A DNA stretch of 64,000 nucleotides, from positions 4,758,860-4,822,859 of the forward strand of contig CM064667.1 of NCBI GenBank assembly GCA_032717465.1, given 5' to 3'. The DNA comes from Coenobita brevimanus. Lineage: Eukaryota > Arthropoda > Malacostraca > Decapoda > Coenobitidae. The notes beneath the pieces are model-generated. The model was not told the origin of the DNA, ran no database searches, and saw only the letters and a program-made list of their open reading frames with translations. A program made the position numbers and the translations under genes. Shown in pieces: positions 56,790 through 64,000 of this stretch; the first letter of the stretch is position 1; every line of letters begins with the position of its first letter.

Positions 56790-57170
56790 GGAGGGACTGT
56801 GGAGGGATGGAGGGAGGGATGGAGGGACTGTGGAGGGATGGAGAGAGGGATGGAGGGACTGTGGAGGGATGGAGGGAGGGATGGAGGGACTGTGGAGGGA
56901 TGGAGGGAGGGATGGAGGGACTGTGGAGGGATGGAGGGAGGGATGGAGGGACTGTGGAGGGATGGAGGGAGGGATGGAGGGACTGTGGAGGGATGGAGGG
57001 AGGGATGGAGGGAATCTGGAGGGATGGAGGGACTGTGGAGGGATGGAGAGAGGGATGGAGGGACCGTGGAGGGATGGAGGGAGGGATGGAGGGGCTGTGG
57101 AGGGATGGAGGGATGGAGAGAGGGATGGAGGGACTGTGGAGGGATGGAGAGAGGGATGGAGGGAGGGATA
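56790..57170. repeat. 31-bp purine-rich minisatellite, about 12 units
   Basis: GGACTGTGG starts at 56794 and 56825, i.e. 31-bp steps; the rest of the unit is GGATGGA/GGGA words. Frames in Arg-Glu-Gly-Trp and Pro-Ser-Leu-His are artefacts. Confidence 0.9.
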
Positions 57171-57354
57171 GACGAGGTCAGAGGGGCACTGAAGGAGCCT
57201 GTGATGTTTTAGGAAGTGCAGCGATGTGACAATTCGAATATTTTTGAATATTTGGTTCCACGAATACACACATGAAGCCTTAAAAACAGCAGTGAAAGTT
57301 CAATACATCCTTTAACAGCACCTTAAACAATTACCTCTATATTACCCCCATTTC
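57171..57354. other. Unassigned spacer
   Basis: Nothing recognised. Confidence 0.5.
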
Positions 57355-57780
57355 TGCCACAGGTCAACTCTGGAACTGTCTCCCTCTGTCTGTATTTCCT
57401 TTTGCCTATGACCTCCAGTGTAGGTAGGTAGGTAAGTTAACTGATACTCCCAGTCCTTCATGTATGGAACAGGTCAACTCTGGAACTGTCTCCCTCTGTC
57501 TGTATTTCCTACTGCCTATGACCTCCAGTGTAGGTAGGTAGTTAAGTTAACTGATACTCCCAGTCCTTCATGTATGGAACAGGTCAACTCTGGAACTGTC
57601 TCCCTCTGTCTGTATTTCCTACTGCCTATGATCTCCAGTCTTTCAAACGCAGTGTGTCCAGGCATCTCAAAATGAACGCATCTTGAATTTGGCTCTCTTT
57701 TGTATTGTTTTTGTTTTTCTCTTGGAAGGAACTGTTTTGCAGGCTCCTGGCCTTTGGTTCCTTCTTCCTCAAATAAAAAA
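57355..57780 (+). mobile_element. LINE-5 3' end with ~120-bp tandem units
   Basis: ACAGGTCAACTCTGGAACTG + TCTCCCTCTGTCTGTATTTC + GTAGGTAGGTA..GTTAACTGATACTCCC occurs three times in ~120-bp steps, then AGTCTTTCAAACGCAGTGTG, CTCAAAATGAACGCATCTTG and CTTGGAAGGAACTGTTTTGC. Coding equivalent: QLWNCLPLSVFPTAYDLQSF then RHLKMNAS-stop. Confidence 0.8.
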
Positions 57781-57821
57781 ATATACCTTACGGATAACTC
57801 AGGGATTGGATATTTCGCAAC

Positions 57822-57912
57822 ACCTATGTATTCCAGTATTTTATTCCAGCATTGTATTCCGGTATTGTATTCCAGTATTTTATTCCAGTATCTTATTCCA
57901 GTATTTTCCAGG
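57822..57912. repeat. TATTCCAGTATTT units
   Basis: Six imperfect 10-12-bp units. Confidence 0.85.
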
Positions 57913-57949
57913 CCAATTTATTCAACTGTCATGGAAGCCTGATTATTTA

Positions 57950-58492
57950 CAAATTTTTTAAAGACTTGCTTCAGTGTCAATTGAATGGAAGATAAAGTTT
58001 CCAATATTGTCTTTGAATATGTAACAAATCTATTTTCTGAAGACTTGCATCATCGTCAATTGAATGAAAGACAGAGTAAGTTCCAATACTAAGAATATGT
58101 ATCGAATATATTTTCTAAAGATTTGAATCTGTGTCAATTGAATGAAAGACAGAGTAAAGTTCCAATAATGTCCAAGAATATGCAAACAAATCTATTTTCT
58201 GAAGAGTTACATCAGTGTCAAAGAATGAAAGACAGAGTAAGTTTCCAATACTCAGAATATGTAACAACTCTATTTTCTGAGGACTTGTATCATCGTCAAT
58301 TAAATGAAAGACACAGGTTCCAATAATGTCCAAGAATATGTAACCAAATCTATTTTCTGAAGACTTGAATCTGTGTCAATTGAATGAAAGACAGAGTAAG
58401 GTTCCAATACTGTCCAAGAATATGTGACAAATCTATTTTTTGAAGACTTGAATCTGTGTTAATTGAATGAAAGAGTAAGCTTCAATTATTGT
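57950..58492. repeat. ~80-bp minisatellite, seven units
   Basis: TCTATTTTCTGAAGACTTG + TCAATTGAATGAAAGACAGA + GTTCCAATA.TGTCCAAGAATATG; units vary from about 60 to 90 bp. Confidence 0.85.
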
Positions 58493-58495
58493 CTA

Positions 58496-59517
58496 TACAG
58501 GGAGATTCATAATTACTTACATTAAATTGGAGGACGAACTCCTTGGATAATTTTAAACAACAATGTCTCTATGTTAAAATGTCCAATTGTACATAGTGTT
58601 GCTGGTACAGTTACGATGTTGTATTGATGAGGGTGGAAGGTGAAGGGCAACCCCCGTCGATTTCCACAGATATTGTCCACACGTCTTGAGTACAGTGTGC
58701 TGCAGACGAACAAACAGCTCTTATGTTACATGGACCGTGTACAGCCGTATGAAGGAAAGGTAGTTACTGTCAGGGTGGGGTTATGAAGGGTAGTATGGGG
58801 ATGGGGTGGGAAAGGGGAGGTAATTTGGGCTGGCTGGTTTGCACTCCACAAAACTGGCATCGATGCAGCAGCGCAGGCTGGACACATCGCTACTGTGTGG
58901 GACATACGGCGCAATAAAGGTATTTACTGATTACATTGTCCAGTGTGTGATTTAAGCATTTTACATACGTGCCTCTTGTTGACATGTTACTACATTACGT
59001 TATCATGTAAGTACAGACTAACGTAACATGGCAACAAGAGGCACGTATGTAAAATGCTTAAATCACACACTGGACAATGTAATCAGTAAATACCTTTATT
59101 GCGCCGTATGTCCCACACAGTAGCGATGTGTCCAGCCTGCGCTGCTGCATCGATGCCAGTTTTGTGGAGTGCAAACCAGCCAGCCCAAATTACCTCCTCT
59201 TCCCCACCCCATCCCCATACTACCCTTCATAACCCCACCCTGACAGTAACTACCTTTCCTTCATACGGCTGTACACGGTCCATGTAACATAAGAGCTGTT
59301 TGTTCGTCTGCAGCACACTGTACTCAAGACGTGTGGACAATATCTGTGGAAATCGACGCGGGTTGCCCTTCACCTTCCACCCTCATCAATACAACATCGT
59401 AAATGTACCAGCCACACTATGTACAATTCGACATTTTAACATAGAGACATTGTTGTTTAAAATTATCCAAGGAGTTTGTCCTCCAATTTAATGTAAGTAA
59501 TTATGAATCACCCTGTA
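58496..59517. mobile_element. Large inverted-repeat element (arms ~495 bp, spacer ~30 bp)
   Basis: The left arm (58496-58990) starts TACAGGGAGATTCATAATTA and ends TTGTTGACATGTTAC. The right arm (59021-59517) starts ACGTAACATGGCAACAAGAG and ends AATTATGAATCACCCTGTA. The arms are near-identical: sparse differences such as GGGAAAGGGGAGG versus CCTCCTCTTCCCC, and GTTACGATG versus CATCGTAAA. CAGGGTGATTC-like ends flanked by TA suggest a Tc1/mariner-like target, which is inference. Matching 62-63-codon frames on opposite strands are mirror images, with no recognised domain. A transcript would fold into a ~0.5-kb double-stranded stem. Confidence 0.85.
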
Positions 59518-59559
59518 TATAACTTCCAATATTTTCTATTTTAATAATGCAATAGCTAA

Positions 59560-60335
59560 AGAATTCAATTTTTATCCAGCCTTTAGACTTTCTGACGAAC
59601 ATTTAAACATTATTCTGGTAATACAACAAATCCACAAAGTCATAAGGGTGTATACTTGAATATTTTAATTTTAAGACAAAGATATATAAGTTCCAATGCA
59701 ATATATAAAGAATTCCATTTCTATCCAACGTTTAGACTTTCTGAAAAATATTTAGACATTATGCTGGTAATAATACAAATCCACAAAGCCATAAGGAGTC
59801 ACTTAAATACTTGAATATTTGATTTTTAAAACATAAGATATATAAGTTCTAATATTTCGATTTTAATAATGCAATATATAAAGAATTCAATGTTTTATCC
59901 AGCATTTAGACTTTCTGAAAAATATTTAGACATTATGCTGGTAATAATACAAATCCACACAGCCTTAAGGGGTCACTTAAATACTTGAATATTTGAATTT
60001 TCAGATAACATAATAATGATTCAAGTCTCCAGCAATATTTCTTTACAAACTCAATACCAGAGCTTAAATACTTGAATATCTGAATTTTAAGACAACATAA
60101 GATACGTAAGTTCCAATATTTCGATTTTAATAATGCAATATATAAAGAATTCAATGTTTTATCCAACGTTTAGACACTCCGAATAATATTTAAACATCAT
60201 ACTGGTAATACTACAAATCCACACAGCCTTAAGGGGTCACATAAATACTTGAATATTTGAATTTTCAGATAACATAATAATGATTCAAGTCTCCAGCGAT
60301 ATTTTTTTACAAACTTAATATTTAAGCTTGTATCT
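59560..60335. repeat. AT-rich tandem repeat, ~120-235-bp units
   Basis: Recurring blocks CCAGC.TTTAGACTTTCTGA, ACATTATGCTGGTAATAATA, CAAATCCACA.AGCC.TAAGG, ACTTGAATATTTGAATTTT and ATAATGCAATATATAAAGAA, four to five times with insertions. Larger units contain TGATTCAAGTCTCCAGC twice. Confidence 0.8.
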
Positions 60336-60799
60336 TGAATTCTATTGAAGTTTTTATTGTACCCTTCCATGCATCCTCTTACAACCATAAACTTTTTCCA
60401 AATTCTACTGTTTTTTTTTGAGATTTGAATACTTAGGCTTTTGAAAATACTGGAATGAGCTAATATCTAAATGGGAATATTGTACAAAGACACAGAACTT
60501 ACACAAATGTTCCAAATACTTAAGGGAGATTGATACTGATAACTTTTTATGGGGGCTATACGGATGTTCTGCTATGTAAGGCAGATGGACATTGATAATT
60601 TATATGTCACTGCTGTTAGGGTGGCCTCATGTGGTAGGTGGAGGGAGAGAGAGGAAGTGGAGGGTCATGCGGGAGACGTAGAGAGAATGGAGAGAATTGA
60701 AAGTGAGAGAGCGAAGACTATCAACGTAGTAAAATCCACGGGACCTTCACACACTGCTTCAACTACACAGCATATCACGAAGCACTCATTCCATCGAAG
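60336..60799. other. Unassigned intergenic DNA
   Basis: Nothing recognised. Confidence 0.5.
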
Positions 60800-60925
60800 A
60801 GGGTAACTGGTTGTGGTGAACTGTGGTGAAATGTGGTGAAATAGCATGTAAGGAAGTGTGGTTGTGGTGAAATGTGGTGTAAGGAAGTGTGGTTGTGGTG
60901 AAATGTGGTGATATGTGGTGAAATA
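60800..60925. repeat. GTGGTGAAAT / AAGGAAGTGTGGTT repeat
   Basis: Short mixed array of GTGGTGAAATGTGGTGAA words with two AAGGAAGTGTGGTTGTGGTG inserts. Confidence 0.85.
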
Positions 60926-61011
60926 ATGGTCTTGACATGGGCAGCAATAACGTGTCCTGACATGTAGGTATAGGAGATGCTAGCCCATATTCTGAGTAAC
61001 ATGGGAGAATC

Positions 61012-61145
61012 CTGTACACCTTTTCCTGAGCGATTTATTTTGAACATTAACCATTTTTATCATCTCCCTCATTATACCAATGTAGAAAAGAATGTCAAGG
61101 TGTAATTTGCAGAATAAATCAATTAGGAAAAGGTGTTAATGACTG
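61012..61145. mobile_element. MITE-A relative, complete
   Basis: TACACCTTTTCCTGAGCGAT + TTATTTTG at left; CAGAATAAATCAATTAGGAA + AAGGTGTTA at right. ATTATACC and AAGGTGTAAT lie inside. Confidence 0.7.
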
Positions 61146-61194
61146 GAAGGAGAAAAAATTTATTATAGGAAAAAAATATGTCACCCAAACACGC

Positions 61195-61605
61195 CATCAA
61201 TCCAGGTGGCTTTAGTGATCCCGTAACAACTTCTAGACGGCGATTTAGTCTACTACATCTCAAAATCTTCCTGTATATCACTGACACTATGCTGACCTAG
61301 GTAACAGGTGGCTTCTGTGATCCCGTAACGACTTTTCTCCGGCGATTTTGTCTGTCTGTTACACCTCAAAATCTTCCTGTATACCACTGACACTATGCTG
61401 ACCTAGGCAAGAGGTACGAGACTGCTACGTTGTAATAGGCAAAATAAATCGCCAAGGGGTAGGTGTTAAGTGCTTCCTGTACCACCCAGACTGTGACTCC
61501 GGAAAATTAATGGGTACGAGACTGCTACGTTGTAATAGGCAAAATAAATCGCCAAGGGGTAGGTGTTAAGTGCTTCCTGTACCACCCAGACTATGACTCC
61601 CGGAA
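61195..61605. mobile_element. MITE-A relative with both ends tandemly duplicated
   Basis: The left half (GGTGGCTT.GTGATCCCGTAAC ... ATGCTGACCTAGG) occurs at about 61207 and 61308. The right half (GGTACGAGACTGCTACGTTG ... CTGTACCACCCAGACT) occurs at about 61411 and 61512. Each half is repeated in ~100-bp steps, giving left-left-right-right. Confidence 0.7.
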
Positions 61606-61644
61606 AAATAACCATAAGTTCCGTGTATCATATTTTATTTCCTA

Positions 61645-62460
61645 CTTATATATATTTTTTTCGAATATTTGCACTTTTCAAAAATCGGCTACTCGTGACT
61701 CGAAAATTCAAATTCTTAAATGAATGGAGGACACCTTGATATTGGGGTATGGATTTTGTTTTTGTTTTTTTTTAATATATATTACCTGTTTATATACTTT
61801 TTTTGAATTTTTGCACTTTTCAAAAATCGGCTACTCGTGACTCGAAAATTCAAATTCTTAAAAGAATGGAGGACATCTTGATATTTGGGCATGGATTTTG
61901 TTTTTCTGTTTTTTTTTTTATATATATATATATTACCTGTTTTATATATTTTTTTGAATTTTTGCACTTTTCAAAATTCAGCTGCTTCTTGATTATAATT
62001 CGAATTTTTAAATGAATGGAGGACATCTTGATATTGGGGTATGGATTTTGTTTTTGTTTTTTTTTTCTTATATATTACCTGTTTATATACTTTTTTTGAA
62101 TTTTTGCACTTTTCAAAATTCTGCAACTCTATTATAATTCAAATTTTTAAATGAATGGAAGACACCTGGCAATTGAGGTATGGATTTTGTTTTTTGTATA
62201 TATATTACCTGTTTATACAGTATATACTTTATTTGATATTATGCACTTTTCAAAATTCAGCTGCTTCTTGATTATAATTCGAATTTTTAAGTGAATGGAG
62301 GACACATGGCAATTGGGGTATGGATTTTTTTTTTTAATATATACTTTTTTTCAATTTTTGCACTTTTCAAAATTCAGCTACTCTTGATTATAATTCAAAT
62401 TCTCAAATGACTGGAGGACACTTGGCAATTAGGGTATGGATTTTTTTTTATTTTGGTTTT
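61645..62460. repeat. ~125-150-bp AT-rich minisatellite, six units
   Basis: GAATTTTTGCACTTTTCAAA + ATTCAGCT.CT..TGATTATAATTC + AAATGAATGGAGGACA + TTGGGGTATGGATTTTG(T)n + ATATATTACCTGTTTATA. Later units replace CATCTTGATATTGG with CA(C/T)(C/T)TGGCAATTGG, marking two blocks. Confidence 0.9.
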
Positions 62461-62589
62461 TCTTCCTCAATTTATATACTCAAAACAAAAATAATTTGGA
62501 TTTTTTTTTTTTTTCATTTTTCCAAAGCGTGCTCATATCAGGACTTCTTCAGATGGCCTTATAATGGGCAAAAAGTCACGTTTAATTAC
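62461..62589. other. Unassigned spacer
   Basis: Short T-rich sequence only. Confidence 0.5.
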
Positions 62590-63160
62590 TCCTAACCTCT
62601 CTTCGCCGCACTGTTGCCTCTTTATCTCTTTTCTATCGCTTTTCTATCGCTACTTCAATGGTCACTGCTCCTCTGAACTGTCTGCTTGCATCCCTCCACC
62701 TCTGTCTCTTTGCCGCACTGTTGCATCTTTATCTCTTTTCTATCGCTACTTCAATGGTCACTGCTCCTCTGAACTGTCTGCTTGCATCCCTCCACCTCTG
62801 TCTCTTTGCCGCACTGTTGCATCTTTATCTCTTTTCTATCGCTACTTCAATGGTCACTGCTCCTCTGAACTGTCTGCTTGCATCCCTCCACCTCTGTCTC
62901 TTTGCCGCACTGTTGCATCTTTATCTCTTTTCTATCGCTACATCAATGGTCACTGCTCCTCTGAACTGTCTGCTTGCATCCCTCCACCTCTACGACGGAC
63001 GCGTAGCACTCGTCTAGCAGCAAACTGTCATCCCTTTTCTGTCCAACTCTCTAATGCAAGAGTTAACCGTTACTCCCAGTCCTTCATTTATGCAACAGGT
63101 CAACTATGGAACTGTCTCCCTCTGTCTGTATTTCCTACTGCCTATGACCTGTGTAGGTAG
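62590..63160 (+). pseudogene. LINE-5 RT C-terminal region with in-frame 96-bp repeats
   Basis: An open frame (62564-63160, 198 codons) in which RTVASLSLFYRYFNGHCSSE, LSACIPPP is repeated four times in 96-bp (32-codon) steps: TACTTCAATGG at 62651, 62747, 62843 and TACATCAATGG at 62939. It continues RRTRSTRLAANCHPFSVQLS, RVNRYSQSFIYATGQLWNCL and PLSVFPTAYDL. This is the segment after RT in CR1/jockey-like LINEs (compare 22543-22959). The RT and endonuclease are absent. Frame retention is explained by 96 being divisible by three; I do not claim function. Confidence 0.85.
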
Positions 63161-63165
63161 GTAGG

Positions 63166-63533
63166 TAGGTGGAGGCGGTGGCTGAATCGGTAGAGAGGCG
63201 GCTTGCAGTCCTAACGGACCCAGGATCGAATCCCGGCTGGGGCAGGGAACAGTTTAAGGATTTGAATTTCCTAAAAAGCAGACTTTACTGATCTACCAGA
63301 TGACCCGCCGACATGTCGTAAAAGTACCCCCGCTAATACCAGTACACCAGTCCTGTATGAGAGAGCCCTAGCATGTATTCAATATGGACGGTGGGTGTTA
63401 GCGCCGAAGTGGTGACATGTGGAGGTGTAGGAGGACTACTGGGCCTTGGGATAGGCCACTGCCCCCAAGAAATAGGCCCTGACCCTTTGACCGGAGTCGG
63501 ACACGTAAAAAAAAAAAAAAAAAAAAAAAAAAA
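63166..63533 (+). mobile_element. tRNA-derived SINE with poly(A), inserted in LINE-5 DNA
   Basis: The head GGAGGCGGTGGCTGAATCGG + TAGAGAGGCGGCTTGCAGTC + GGATCGAATCCCGG has box-A-like GTGGCTGAATCGG and box-B-like GGATCGAATCC. A ~280-bp body ends in 24 or so A residues (63507-63532). LINE-5 sequence on the left stops at GTAGGTAGGTAGGT and on the right resumes at GTTAACATACTCCCAGTCC, exactly where the intact repeat reads GTAGGTAAGTTAACTGATAC. So the SINE interrupted it. Confidence 0.8.
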
Positions 63534-63665
63534 GTTAACATACTCCCAGTCCTTCATGTATGCAGCAAGTCAACTCTGGAACTGTCTCCCTTTGTCTCTA
63601 TTTCCTTCTTCCTATGACCTCCAGTGAAAGTAGGTAGGTAAGTTAACTAATACTCCCAGTATTTC
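63534..63665 (+). mobile_element. LINE-5 repeat unit, continuation
   Basis: ACTCCCAGTCCTTCATGTAT, CAAGTCAACTCTGGAACTGT and GTAGGTAGGTAAGTTAACTA: about one ~120-bp unit. Confidence 0.8.
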
Positions 63666-64000
63666 ATGTACACTAGCTCCCAAAAGTATCTTCAAAATAA
63701 AGTGCCATACATTCTGACACAATGGACGATGTCTGTCATACGTGTTGCGTGACGTGGCAACAAAACTGGCAGCCCTGCATGCTGGGGAGTGGTTGCCATA
63801 CACCTGTATATGCCCTGGGATTGTGTATACCGTTTTCTAACTGACGTAATACTAATCACTTTGTCATATGTAGACAGATTTGAAGTTATTATGGTGACAA
63901 CTATTTAGCTTTAACATAGGCACGGCTAATCTTTCTAGGGTTCATCAGTAATGCTTTCACGAGTGCCAGCACAAGGTTATCAGCACTCTAGATAAATAGT
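63666..64000. other. Unassigned to the window end
   Basis: Ordinary sequence; nothing recognised. Confidence 0.5.

Noticed and set aside
58496..59517. Two host genes in mirror image (62-63-codon frames at both arms)
   Set aside because: The frames are reverse-complement copies in the palindrome arms, short and domain-free.
63166..63240. Functional tRNA gene
   Set aside because: Continuous with a SINE body and poly(A); acts as a tRNA-derived head only.

Overview
The window looks like intergenic DNA from a repeat-rich animal genome. Supporting signs are long microsatellites (AC/GT, GA/CT, TA, GATA, ATT, CTA), decayed non-LTR retrotransposons (LINEs), tRNA-derived SINE-like heads, short inverted-repeat DNA transposons (MITEs) and no bacterial-style gene packing. 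The style fits an arthropod, and a decapod crustacean is my best guess, but no single sequence proves it. I find no intact host gene, no genuine tRNA or rRNA gene, no CRISPR array and no operon. Nearly all long open frames are artefacts of tandem repeats whose unit lacks stop codons. Adding up the arrays listed gives about 25 kb of tandem repeats in 64 kb.

Layout. 0-8 kb: a 21-bp array, an inverted pair of SINE-like elements around a 109-bp hairpin, a 31-bp C-rich minisatellite (2.87-4.58 kb) and a 3.3-kb G-rich GGGTA-type array (4.67-8.01 kb). 8-13 kb: microsatellites, a MITE with an internal array, and a CATC/TATC tract. 13-26 kb: the retrotransposon-rich part, with remnants of several LINE families. 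These include two decayed reverse-transcriptase (RT) genes with C-terminal modules (13.3-15.5 kb), many 3' ends of one family that ends in a GATA tail ('LINE-4'), and a 5'-truncated LINE with a complete RNase H domain on the minus strand (23.8-25.6 kb). 26-31 kb: mostly non-repetitive DNA with scattered MITEs. 31-38 kb: arrays of 62, 11, 30 and 90 bp plus more LINE-4 ends. 38-43 kb: paired elements with CTA-trinucleotide tails, a 61-bp array and a CTA/CTG tract. 43-54 kb: arrays of 17, 27, 18 and 13 bp, TTTA-rich DNA, nested MITEs and a TTAA-flanked piggyBac-type MITE. 54-64 kb: a GGT-rich array, LINE-4 and LINE-5 pieces with internal tandem expansions, a near-perfect inverted repeat with ~0.5-kb arms, AT-rich 150-230-bp arrays, and a SINE inserted in LINE-5-derived DNA.

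How the parts relate. The main theme is a link between mobile elements and tandem arrays. Several microsatellites sit exactly at LINE 3' ends (GATA after LINE-4, GAT after LINE-2, CTA after LINE-5). Several minisatellites are multiplied pieces of LINE reading frames (62, 64, 96, ~120 and 133 bp). Others are expansions inside or at the ends of MITEs (60343-bp-type coordinates are given per entry). A non-coding element (SN1) ends in the same ~45 bp plus GATA tail as LINE-4, as expected of a non-autonomous partner. Family names (LINE-1 to LINE-6, SN1/SN2, MITE-A to D) are labels for this window only.
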